Assembly (NCBI RefSeq): GCF_900108275.1
Contig: NZ_FNVD01000001.1
Location: 186,001-250,000 of the forward strand
Direction: 5' to 3'
Length of the DNA stretch: 64,000 nt
DNA from: Jhaorihella thermophila
GTDB taxonomy: Bacteria; Pseudomonadota; Alphaproteobacteria; Rhodobacterales; Rhodobacteraceae
The position numbers and the translations under genes are program-made. Under the pieces are notes generated by a model. The model made no database searches. It saw only the letters and a list, made by a program, of their open reading frames with translations, and had not been told where the DNA came from. How positions within the stretch are numbered: position 1 is the stretch's first letter; each line of letters starts with the position of its first letter. This document shows, in pieces, positions 27,411 through 35,101 of the stretch.

Positions 27411-29417
27411 TCAGCGCCAGAGACGGGCGTGGCTGGCCAGAAGGCCCTGAATCCTGGACAGGAGGCGGTTGGCGGGGCCGGGGCGGGGGATGCGGCCCGC
27501 GGCCAGGCGGTCGGCGACGACTTCGACCGGGCAGGGCTGGCCGGTGACGGGGTCGAGATAGCGCGGGTAGTCGATGAGGGCTGCATGGACCAGCCCTGCG
27601 AGATCGGGGCGGGCGCGGCGACGGTCGGGGACGGGGCCGCGGTCGGTGGTCAGACCCCAGCCGGCATAGAAGGGTGCCCCCAGCGTGGTGACGGGTAGCT
27701 GGCGCAGGAGCGCCTCGAACCCCAGTAGCGAGGTGATGGTCCAGACCTCGTCCACATGGTCGAGGAGCGTGGCGGGATCGGCTTCCCGGGCGACGATGTC
27801 GGCCAGGTCGCCGGCGTCGATGGCGCCGGGGCGCAGGCCGGCTTCGACGTCGGGGTGGGGTTTGTAGACGATCACCGCGTTGGGGCGGGCCGCGCGGACG
27901 GCGCGCAGCAGGTCGGCGTTGTTGCGGATCTGGCCGCCGCCGGTGAGGACGGAGGCGTCGTCTTCGACCTGTCCGGGCACCAGTACCTTGTGGCCGGGGA
28001 GCAGCGCGGGCAGGCCGCCGCCGATATTGTATTTGCTCAGCCCGCGCCCCGTGAGAGTGGCGATAAGGCGTTCCGCGCGGCGGCGTTGATCGGGGCGCAG
28101 ATTTTCGCGCCGCGCGATCAGCCGTTCCAACCGGGACGGGCGCGCGGGGTCGTAGTAGATGCCCAGATCGTCCAGCACCAGCGACAGCGGCGGCACCAGT
28201 TCCGCCCCGAGCCCGCGCGAGCGCAGAAAGCCGTCCTCGACGCGGACGGCGCCGCCATGTGCGGAGCCGGCGCGGCTGGCCCAGACCATGTGCCGGCGGG
28301 TGGTGTCGCGCGGCGGGCTGTCGCTGAAGCGGATGCCGCCGTGCCGGCCGAACATGCGCTGCATCGGGCGGCGCTTCCACAGGCGAATGCCGCTGGCCAC
28401 CCAGCCGCCGTGGTCGTCGCGCCAGGCGCGGGCCTGGGCCTCGAGATTGTCGAGCACGCGCTCCAGCTCGCACCGCTCGTCGCGGAACGGGTCGTACCAG
28501 ATCGGGTAGAGCATCATCGCCGCCGCGAAGAGCTGCGCGCGGGTCAGGCGGCGGTTGCGGCGGGGCGGGGGGGCCTCGTCCTGCGTCAGGCCCCAGCCGG
28601 CGTAGAAGGGCTGGCCAAAGACGCGCGGGCGGTGGCCGGCGAGGATCGCCTCGAACCCCAACTGCGAGGACACGGTGTAGACCGCTATGGCCCCTTCCAG
28701 CAGCGCCCAGGGGCTGACGGGATCGGTCAGCAGGCTGACGCGGCCTGTGGCATCTTCGGGGCCGAAATGTCCGGGGCGAAAACCGGCGGCGGTTTCCGGA
28801 TGGGTCTTGATGAACACCCGGGCGCCTGGGTTTTCCTCCTGCGCATGGACCAGCATTTCGCGGAAGCGGGCACGCCCGCCGCCGCTGGCTGTAACCGAGG
28901 CGTCGCCGCGGGTCTGGTCGATCACCAGCACATAGCCCGGCGCCGGCACGGGCGCGGCAGGGTCAAAGGCGGAATATTTGGACAGGTGGCTTTCGCGCAG
29001 GCGCAGGATCGCGTCGCGGGCGCGGTCCAGAAGCGCGGTGTCGTCCAGCGGCGCGGTGGCCAGCAGCGTTTCCAAATCGGACGGGGACGACGGGTCGAAA
29101 TGCACGCCCGCGCGGTCGATCAGGAGCCCCACGGGCGGCTCGCCCGCGCGGCCGGGATGGAGCGAGCGCAGAAAGGCGTCCTCGATCCGCACGACCTGCG
29201 CGTTGCGTCGTCGCGCCACCGCCAGCCCGCGCCGGGCGGTGGGGCTTGCCCCCCAGATGCCGACCGCATCGCCGGGGCCGGGCAGGCCCAGCCGGATCTG
29301 CCAGCCGGCGAGGTCGAGGATGCGGCGGATGCGGCGCTGGGTAAGGAAGCCGCCGTTGAAAACGAACAGCCGGGGGCGCGCGCCCCCGGCCGTTGCATCG
29401 CTGCGGCTGTCACTCAC
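27411..29417 (-). CDS. kpsC: Capsular polysaccharide beta-Kdo transferase KpsC
   Basis: A 668-residue protein with two related glycosyltransferase modules, as in KpsC, which adds the beta-Kdo linker that anchors group 2 type capsules to lipid. Each half repeats the same landmarks: a VRIEDAFLRS / VRVEDGFLRS block, HLSKYS / GLSKYN, a VIDQTRGDASV / VPGQVEDDASV block, a KTHPE / KPHPD block, and GQPFYAGWGLT / GAPFYAGWGLT. The start is GTG 29417, whose GTGA overlaps the stop of the lipoprotein gene, so the two are translationally coupled. It is the last gene of the kps operon. Confidence 0.93.
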   Translation of the reverse strand: MSDSRSDATAGGARPRLFVFNGGFLTQRRIRRILDLAGWQIRLGLPGPGDAVGIWGASPTARRGLAVARRRNAQVVRIEDAFLRSLHPGRAGEPPVGLLIDRAGVHFDPSSPSDLETLLATAPLDDTALLDRARDAILRLRESHLSKYSAFDPAAPVPAPGYVLVIDQTRGDASVTASGGGRARFREMLVHAQEENPGARVFIKTHPETAAGFRPGHFGPEDATGRVSLLTDPVSPWALLEGAIAVYTVSSQLGFEAILAGHRPRVFGQPFYAGWGLTQDEAPPPRRNRRLTRAQLFAAAMMLYPIWYDPFRDERCELERVLDNLEAQARAWRDDHGGWVASGIRLWKRRPMQRMFGRHGGIRFSDSPPRDTTRRHMVWASRAGSAHGGAVRVEDGFLRSRGLGAELVPPLSLVLDDLGIYYDPARPSRLERLIARRENLRPDQRRRAERLIATLTGRGLSKYNIGGGLPALLPGHKVLVPGQVEDDASVLTGGGQIRNNADLLRAVRAARPNAVIVYKPHPDVEAGLRPGAIDAGDLADIVAREADPATLLDHVDEVWTITSLLGFEALLRQLPVTTLGAPFYAGWGLTTDRGPVPDRRRARPDLAGLVHAALIDYPRYLDPVTGQPCPVEVVADRLAAGRIPRPGPANRLLSRIQGLLASHARLWR

Positions 29418-30547
29418 CCTCCGGTCAGGGTCTGGACGCTGGCAAAGGGCGTCAGCGTGCCGGTGATGAGAGACAGGGACTTGGTCCATTGTGCGTATGG
29501 CGCCTCGGTCACATAGAGCGTGTCGCCGTCCCGGATCACGAAATCGCGGGCCAGGAACATGCCGTTGGGTTCGGTCAGGTTCAGAACATAGACCATCCGC
29601 TGCGCGCCCTGAAGGTCGGTCCGTCCCAGCACCTGGTTGGCGATCTCGGCCGGTTCGTTGCGGAACACGAAGACGCCCGTGGGGTCCGATGACAGCGACA
29701 GAAGCCCGCCGACCTGGGCCAGCGCCTCGAGCGCGGACAGATCCTGGGTCTCGAAGGGCACGCGCGACTGGGTGCCGGTCGCGCCCAGCGCGGTAAAGGC
29801 GCGGGTGTCTTCCTCGACGATGATGCGGTCGCCGGAACGCAGCGCAATGTCCAGCTGGGGGTTGTCGTAGAGATCCTGGAACCAGACGCGGCCCTGCTGA
29901 TTGCCGCGGATCACCGTGATCTGCGCGATCTCGGGCCGGATCGTGACGCCGCCGGCGCGCGCCAGCATGGTGGACAGCGTGCGGGTGGAGCGTTCGATCG
30001 GATAGACCCCCTGCGCCCCGACCGTGCCGATCAGCGACACCGTGGCCCCGTCGCCGGCCAGCCGGCGCACCTCGACCTGCGGATCGGGGGTCTGGTCCTG
30101 GAGCTTTTCGGTGATCATCACCCGCAGCTGCTCGGGCGTGTTGCCCGCGGCCCGCAGACGCCCGGCATAGGGTACGAAGATGAAGCCTTCGCTGTCCACC
30201 TGGACTTCTTCCAGCGGCGTGGCGTTGGTGCCGGCCGTGGCCAGCAGACCTTCATCCACGTTTTCCCAGATGGTCAGGCCCAGCACGTCGCCGGGGCGGA
30301 TCGTGTCGGGCGTGAGCTTGCCGGCATTGGTGAAGCTGCTGGAAAAGCCCAGCGCAGGCACCACCGCGGTTGCGCGGGTGACGCGGTCGTTGACGGCGAC
30401 GATGAAGGCGTCGCCCTCTTTCTGCACCGAACCGGAAAAGATTTCGCTCTTGGTCGGACCAAGGCGCGGCAGCGTGCAGGCCGCCAATAGGCTGGCCGCC
30501 GCCAAGACGAATACGGGCTTGGCCCACGGGATGGACGCGAATTTCAC
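29414..30547 (-). CDS. Outer-membrane polysaccharide export lipoprotein (OPX, Wza/KpsD-like)
   Basis: 377 residues with a lipoprotein signal and lipobox (SLLAACTLP, Cys 24). The Poly_export domain is seen in IRPGDVLGLTIWE near residue 85, followed by SLBB-type blocks (VSLIGTVGAQGVYPI, and LNLTEPNGMFLARDFVIRDG). It would form the outer-membrane exit channel for capsule polysaccharide. Placed between kpsS and kpsC, with a 4-bp overlap with kpsC. Confidence 0.9.
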   Translation of the reverse strand: MKFASIPWAKPVFVLAAASLLAACTLPRLGPTKSEIFSGSVQKEGDAFIVAVNDRVTRATAVVPALGFSSSFTNAGKLTPDTIRPGDVLGLTIWENVDEGLLATAGTNATPLEEVQVDSEGFIFVPYAGRLRAAGNTPEQLRVMITEKLQDQTPDPQVEVRRLAGDGATVSLIGTVGAQGVYPIERSTRTLSTMLARAGGVTIRPEIAQITVIRGNQQGRVWFQDLYDNPQLDIALRSGDRIIVEEDTRAFTALGATGTQSRVPFETQDLSALEALAQVGGLLSLSSDPTGVFVFRNEPAEIANQVLGRTDLQGAQRMVYVLNLTEPNGMFLARDFVIRDGDTLYVTEAPYAQWTKSLSLITGTLTPFASVQTLTGG

Positions 30548-30642
30548 TGCTCGGTCTCCTCGACCTGTATGGTTCTGCCTCGATTTTTTCAGGCAAGCTA
30601 CAGGAATCCCGTTGTAAAATCCAGCGCCGAGTAGCCAGCGCG

Positions 30643-31935
30643 TCAGCTCACCGCGCGCAACTGTTGCCGAGGCGCCGCTTTGCCCGCCTTGAGCGCGTCA
30701 TAGGGGTCGAGCGGCGACAGCATCATGTCCACCACATGGCGCAGCAATTGCCGCCGCCCCCGGCGCGAGTAGAACCCGCCGGGCACCTGGCTGGTTTCCA
30801 GCAGAAAGCGCCTGTAATCGCGATAGGCGCGGCTGTCGGGGCGGGTCGCGGCGGCGAAGAACTCGGGCAGCGGCTGGTCCGAGACGAATTCCGGCTTGGC
30901 ATAGACCGCGCGGCCAAAGACCTTGATCGGGATGCCGCGCCACAGCACCTGCTGGCCCGCGGTGGAATTGACCGTGACCGCCGTGCGCGCCTCGTTCAGA
31001 AGCTGGGCGAGCTTGCCGCCCCGGACATAGTGCACGCGGTGCGCGATCCCGTGTTCGCGCGCCAGCCGCGCCAGATCGCGCCGGATCGGGGCGCGCCCGT
31101 CCTCCAGCGGATGGGCCTTGACGACAAGGTGATGATGGCGCGGGGCGCCGGCGGCAAAGCCCTCGATCAGCACCTGCAGGAATTCGGTCATCGAGGCAAA
31201 GGGCGAATGGGCCTGAAAGCTGCTGTCATGTTCCAGCTGCAACAGCGCCAGGTGATAGGGGAACCCGCCGTTGCGAACTCGCCAGGTGGCGATCTTGCGT
31301 TCCGCCGCATGGACCGGCAGCAGCGCCAGCCGGCGCAGGTAGAGCCGGAATTCCTGGGTCACGGTCAGCGCCCGGTGGGGGCGGAAATTGGCATACGATC
31401 CGTTCCGGAACATTACGAACCAGTGGTAGAGCGCGCCGTAGACCATGTGCTGGCGCATGTCGCCCCAATGCGCGGGCGGCAGCGGCGCCTCCATGTCCGA
31501 CAGCGCCAGCGCGGCGCGCATCTCCTCCACGCTCATCTCCATCAGGCGCGAATTTCCGTTCGATCCGCCGCGTTCGTAGGTCACCCAGTAGGGGCGCATG
31601 TAGCCTTCCTCGAACACATGCACGGTGATGTCGCGCGCGCGGGCGGCCCGGATCGCCTGGGCATGGATCGGCCGGGTGTCGCCATAGAGCACCAGATCGG
31701 TCACGCCGCGGTCCTCCATCAGCGCCGCGACGGTTTCGGGCCAGGCCTCCGGGGGATCGCGAAAGGGAACATAGCTGGCGCGGTCGGGCCAGAAGGCTTC
31801 GTCGCCCGCGTTGAACCCCACGCGCAGAACCTCGGCGCCGGCGGCGCGCAGCATGCGGCCGAGCCCGTGAAAGAACGGCCCGTGCGGTCCCTGCAGGAAC
31901 AGTAACAGGCGCCCGGATGCGGCGTTCTGCGTCAT
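30643..31935 (-). CDS. kpsS: Capsule polysaccharide synthesis/export protein KpsS
   Basis: A 430-residue KpsS-type Kdo transferase that works with KpsC on the capsule lipid anchor. Landmarks are LLFLQGPHGPFFHGLGRML at the N-terminus, VFEEGYMRPYWVTYE near residue 125, VVKAHPLEDG near 280, and the TVNSTAGQQVLWRGIP block near 330. The start is ATG 31935 (MTQNAASG), after GAGGAGACGCG; the frame opens 87 bp earlier. It is the first gene of the kps operon, 95 bp ahead of the export lipoprotein. Confidence 0.92.
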   Translation of the reverse strand: MTQNAASGRLLLFLQGPHGPFFHGLGRMLRAAGAEVLRVGFNAGDEAFWPDRASYVPFRDPPEAWPETVAALMEDRGVTDLVLYGDTRPIHAQAIRAARARDITVHVFEEGYMRPYWVTYERGGSNGNSRLMEMSVEEMRAALALSDMEAPLPPAHWGDMRQHMVYGALYHWFVMFRNGSYANFRPHRALTVTQEFRLYLRRLALLPVHAAERKIATWRVRNGGFPYHLALLQLEHDSSFQAHSPFASMTEFLQVLIEGFAAGAPRHHHLVVKAHPLEDGRAPIRRDLARLAREHGIAHRVHYVRGGKLAQLLNEARTAVTVNSTAGQQVLWRGIPIKVFGRAVYAKPEFVSDQPLPEFFAAATRPDSRAYRDYRRFLLETSQVPGGFYSRRGRRQLLRHVVDMMLSPLDPYDALKAGKAAPRQQLRAVS

Positions 31936-32005
31936 CGCGTCTCCTCTTCGCCACAATGGCATGTCGCGCACCCTAACCGTTCGGTTGGGCGAAACTATGG
32001 CCGAT

Positions 32006-32069
32006 GGGGGGCGCAGCCGCAAGCGGGACGGCGAGGCGGGCCGGCGGGGGGACGCGGGGGGACGGGGGG
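32006..32069 (+). other. G-run cluster with quadruplex potential
   Basis: Four runs of six G (32006-32011, 32046-32051, 32056-32061, 32064-32069) lie on the plus strand between divergent kpsS and ribE. The last three are within 24 nt. A G-quadruplex is possible in the ribE leader or the non-template strand; this is inference from base runs only. Confidence 0.4.
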
Positions 32070-32129
32070 TTGCCCCGCGACCGCGCCGGGGTTACCTGAC
32101 GGGGGACCCAAGGCAGGAGGAAGACGCGC

Positions 32130-32717
32130 ATGTTCACCGGGATCATCACCGATATCGGCACCGTCACCGAACTGGAGCGGAAAGGGGATCTGCGGGCGCG
32201 GATCGCCACAAGCTATGACATCGCGACGATCGACATCGGCGCCTCGATCGCCAGCGACGGCGTGTGCCTCACCGTGATCGCCCTGGGCGAGGGGTGGTAT
32301 GACGTCCAGATCAGCGCCGAGACGCTGGACAGGACCAATCTGGGCGACTGGACCGTGGGCCGGCGAGTGAACCTGGAACGTGCCCTGCGAGTCGGGGACG
32401 AACTGGGCGGGCACATCGTGTCCGGCCATGTGGACGGCGTGGCCGAGGTGATCGGGCTGCAGGACGAAGGCGACAGCACCCGCGTCACCCTGCGCGCGCC
32501 GCACGAACTGGCCCGGTTCATCGCGCCCAAGGGGTCGGTGGCGCTGAACGGCACTTCGCTGACGGTGAACGAGGTCGAAGGCGACAGGTTCGGCGTGAAC
32601 CTGATACCGCACACCAAGGAGGCGACCACCTGGGGCGAGGCGAAGGTCGGCGACCGGGTGAATCTGGAGATCGACACGCTGGCGCGCTATGTCGCGCGGC
32701 TGGCCGAGACGGGCTGA
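32130..32717 (+). CDS. ribE: Riboflavin synthase, alpha chain
   Basis: 195 residues with two lumazine-binding repeats. The first opens MFTGIITDIGTV and the second starts around GGHIVSGHVDGVAEV (near residue 90). It dismutates two 6,7-dimethyl-8-ribityllumazine molecules to riboflavin. The length is usual. SD GGAGGAAG precedes the ATG. No FMN riboswitch elements are seen upstream. The stop lies in three tandem copies of GAGACGGGCT (32706-32735, third incomplete). Confidence 0.94.
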   Translation: MFTGIITDIGTVTELERKGDLRARIATSYDIATIDIGASIASDGVCLTVIALGEGWYDVQISAETLDRTNLGDWTVGRRVNLERALRVGDELGGHIVSGHVDGVAEVIGLQDEGDSTRVTLRAPHELARFIAPKGSVALNGTSLTVNEVEGDRFGVNLIPHTKEATTWGEAKVGDRVNLEIDTLARYVARLAETG

Positions 32718-32808
32718 GACGGGCTGAGACGGTGACACCCGGCGTGGCGCCTGCCGGGCCGAGGGGGGCGCGCTTGCCTGAGCCGTCCCAAGGCCCCATG
32801 TTTCACCC

Positions 32809-33498
32809 ATGATCCGCGTCGCTCCGATCCTTCTGGCCATTGCCTATGCGCTGATCGCCTACCGGTTCTCGGTCTGGCGGACAAATCGCGAGCTGGACGC
32901 GCGCTCCACCGAACTGGCCGACCCGGAGCTGCGGGCGGTGACGGACCGGCTGGCGCGGGCGCTGGGGGTGCGGCGGATCCCTGTCCATATCTACGAAATC
33001 GACCCGGTGAACGGTCTGGCCGCGCCGGATGGCCGGATCTTCATCACCCGCGGCTTCTATCGCAAGTTCCGCGCCGGCGAGGTCACGGCCGAGGAGATGG
33101 CCAGCGTGATCGCGCATGAGCTGGGGCATGTGGCGCTGGGTCATGCGCGGCGGCGAATGATCGACTTTTCCGGGCAGAACGCGGTGCGCACGGCGCTGAT
33201 GATGGTGCTGGGCCGCTTCATCCCGTTCGTCGGGGCATGGATCGCATCGCTGGTCGCATCGCTTCTGGCGGCGGGGCTGTCACGGTCGGACGAATACGAG
33301 GCCGACGAATATGCCGCCGCTCTGTTGGCCAAGGCGGGGATCGGCGTCGGGCCGCAAAAGACGCTGCTGGCCAAGCTGGAGGCGCTGACCGAGTCGCGCG
33401 CCGGCGTTGCGCCGGCCTGGCTGATGAGCCACCCCAGGACCGCCGACCGGATCGCCGCGCTCGAGAAGCTCGAGGCGCGCTGGGACCGGCGCGGCTGA
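32809..33498 (+). CDS. M48-family zinc metallopeptidase
   Basis: 229 residues with an N-terminal hydrophobic anchor. The zinc site HELGH (VIAHELGHVALGH, near residue 103) and the downstream YEADEYAA Glu ligand identify the M48/HtpX-like family. A hydrophobic segment around residues 125-160 may be a second membrane helix. It is probably an inner-membrane quality-control protease. Downstream xthA is convergent. Confidence 0.88.
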   Translation: MIRVAPILLAIAYALIAYRFSVWRTNRELDARSTELADPELRAVTDRLARALGVRRIPVHIYEIDPVNGLAAPDGRIFITRGFYRKFRAGEVTAEEMASVIAHELGHVALGHARRRMIDFSGQNAVRTALMMVLGRFIPFVGAWIASLVASLLAAGLSRSDEYEADEYAAALLAKAGIGVGPQKTLLAKLEALTESRAGVAPAWLMSHPRTADRIAALEKLEARWDRRG

Positions 33499-33519
33499 CC
33501 GCGGGCCCCCGCGCGGCGG

Positions 33520-34299
33520 TCACAGATCCAGTTCGGCCCAGACCGGGACGTGATCCGAGGGCTTTTCGCCGCCGCGCACATGCGCGTCGATGCCGGAATC
33601 CTTCAGCAGGTCCGCCGCCTGCGGCGTCAGCAGGATGTGATCGATCAGGATCCCGTCGTTTCTTTGCCATGCGCCGGCCTGATAGTCCCAGAAGGAATAG
33701 TGCCCCGGCTCGGGATGGCGCGCGCGGAAGGCGTCGGTCAGCCCGAGATTGAGGATGCGCCGAAAGGCGGCGCGGCTTTGCGGCAGATATAGCGCGTCCT
33801 TTTCCCAGGCCTCGGGCCGGGCGGCGTCCTCGGGCTGGGGGATCACGTTGTAGTCGCCGGCGATCAGCGCGGCCTCTTCGGCGGCGAGCAGGGCGCGCGC
33901 GCGATCGTGGAGGCGCTCCATCCAGGCCAATTTGTAGTCGTATTTCGGCCCCGGCGCCGGGTTGCCGTTGGGCAGGTAGAGGCCGCACAGCCGAAGCGCG
34001 GTCTTGCCCACCACCGTCGCCTCGATCCAGCGGGCCTGATCGTCGCCATCGTCGCCGGGCAGCCCGCGCGAGACGTCCTCGAGCGGCAGTTTGGACAGGA
34101 TCGCCACGCCGTTGAAGCTCTTCTGCCCGTGGGTTTCCACGTTGTAGCCCCGGTCCTCGAACAGCTCGCGCGGGAAATTGGCGTCAACCGACTTGATTTC
34201 CTGCAGCAGGACGACCTCGGGCTTCGCCGCGTCCAGCCAGTCGCACAGCGCCGCGGCGCGGGCCTTGATCCCGTTGATGTTGAAGGTGGCGATCTTCAT
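33520..34299 (-). CDS. xthA: Exodeoxyribonuclease III
   Basis: A 259-residue AP endonuclease / 3'-exonuclease of base-excision repair. Key blocks are ATFNINGIKAR, LLQEIKS (metal-binding Glu), NGVAILSK, GLYLPNG, IAGDYNVIPQPED (Asp-Asn), DYQAGAWQRNDG and SDHVPVWAEL (final Asp-His). The frame opens at 34368, but MKIATFNINGIKA at 34299 is the family start and follows GGAGAGC. It lies 366 bp from the divergent repeat-protein gene. Confidence 0.94.
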   Translation of the reverse strand: MKIATFNINGIKARAAALCDWLDAAKPEVVLLQEIKSVDANFPRELFEDRGYNVETHGQKSFNGVAILSKLPLEDVSRGLPGDDGDDQARWIEATVVGKTALRLCGLYLPNGNPAPGPKYDYKLAWMERLHDRARALLAAEEAALIAGDYNVIPQPEDAARPEAWEKDALYLPQSRAAFRRILNLGLTDAFRARHPEPGHYSFWDYQAGAWQRNDGILIDHILLTPQAADLLKDSGIDAHVRGGEKPSDHVPVWAELDL

Positions 34300-34665
34300 T
34301 GGGCTCTCCGTGAGGTTCGGGCCGGGGTCTCGGGGCCGATCTATCGCAGGTGAACACGGCCGGGGCAAGCGCGTGGGCGCGGGAATCAGAGGCCGAATCC
34401 CGGTGGCGGGACAGGTTGCGGGCGTGAGCGATTCGCCGTCGCGCGGGGCGCGATGGAACCGATTTTCCGGTTTCGAGCGCCGCTGTGGATAATTTTTTTC
34501 GGGCTTTGCGGAGTCTCTCCTTATGGTTGTATCTCAAATTTTTGCGGCTCGTTTTTGATGTGGACAACTGCGGAAACTTCCCGTTTAAGGCGAAAAAAAT
34601 CTTGAAACACCCGTAAAAAGTGCGAGCGTGAAAGGGCAATCAACTTGGGAAAAGGGAAGTCTGCC
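34300..34665. other. Long AT-richer divergent intergenic region with two DnaA-box-like 9-mers
   Basis: No gene is seen here. From about 34480 to 34625 the sequence is much more AT-rich than its surroundings. TGTGGATAA (34484-34492) is an exact reverse DnaA box and TGTGGACAA (34559-34567) differs by one base. TTGAAA at 34602 could be a -35 element for the repeat-protein gene, but no good -10 element is seen. The region probably carries promoters for xthA and for the repeat-protein operon. Confidence 0.4.
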
Positions 34666-35037
34666 ATGAACGCTCAACACAAAGTGTATGACATCGAAGC
34701 CATCGTTGCCACTACTGGTGGTGGTTCCATCCATGACGGGGACGCGACTTCGATGTTCTCTTCGGGGCTCGCCTGCGGTGGAAGCGACGCGCTGATGGGG
34801 GATGCCACGCAGATGTTCTCCTCGGGCTTGGCGCCGGTTGCGCGGGGCGATGTGACGGCGGGCGAGGGGACGCAGATGTTCTCCTCGGGCCTGGCGCCGG
34901 TTGCGCGGGGCGATGTGACGGCGGGCGAGGGGACGCAGATGTTCTCCTCGGGTCTGGCGCCGGTTGCGCGGGGCGATGTGACGGCGGGCGAGGGAACGCA
35001 GATGTTCTCCTCGGGTCTGGCTCGCACCAAGGGCTGA
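34666..35037 (+). CDS. Small repeat protein with five MFSSGLA motifs
   Basis: 123 residues, not recognised. The first 26 residues (MNAQHKVYDIEAIVATTGGG...) act like a leader and include VYDIEAIVATTGG. Then come five copies of MFSSGLA, starting at codons 34753, 34813, 34876, 34939 and 35002. The last four lie in near-perfect 21-residue units (TQMFSSGLAPVARGDVTAGEG). There is one Cys, no signal peptide and no membrane helix. DNA differences between units are all synonymous. The start is ATG 34666 after GGGAAAAGGGAAG. The partner gene follows after 64 bp. It could be a multi-core peptide precursor or a small repetitive structural or binding protein. Confidence 0.8.
   Translation: MNAQHKVYDIEAIVATTGGGSIHDGDATSMFSSGLACGGSDALMGDATQMFSSGLAPVARGDVTAGEGTQMFSSGLAPVARGDVTAGEGTQMFSSGLAPVARGDVTAGEGTQMFSSGLARTKG
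34807..35022 (+). repeat. 63-bp coding tandem repeat, 3.4 units
   Basis: Units at 34807-34869, 34870-34932, 34933-34995 and a partial unit 34996-35022, each starting ACGCAGATGTTCTCCTCGGG or its GGT variant. Units differ only at the GGC TTG / GGC CTG / GGT CTG codons and a final GGG/GGA, all silent. A diverged unit with 60-bp spacing precedes them. Confidence 0.95.
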
Positions 35038-35101
35038 GGCAGCCACGGCGACGCAGAGACGGGGCGTTCCGAGAACGCCATTCGGGAAAAGGAGAAAACG
35101 G

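Noticed and set aside
25723-28473. 916-codon minus-strand open frame over the FAD oxidase and kpsC end
   Set aside because: Arg/Pro-rich shadow that crosses real genes on both strands with no motif.
32070-32129. FMN riboswitch ahead of ribE
   Set aside because: The leader is a short G-rich stretch without the conserved RFN blocks.
34807-35022. CRISPR array
   Set aside because: The repeats are 63 bp, without unique spacers, in frame and translated; no cas genes nearby.
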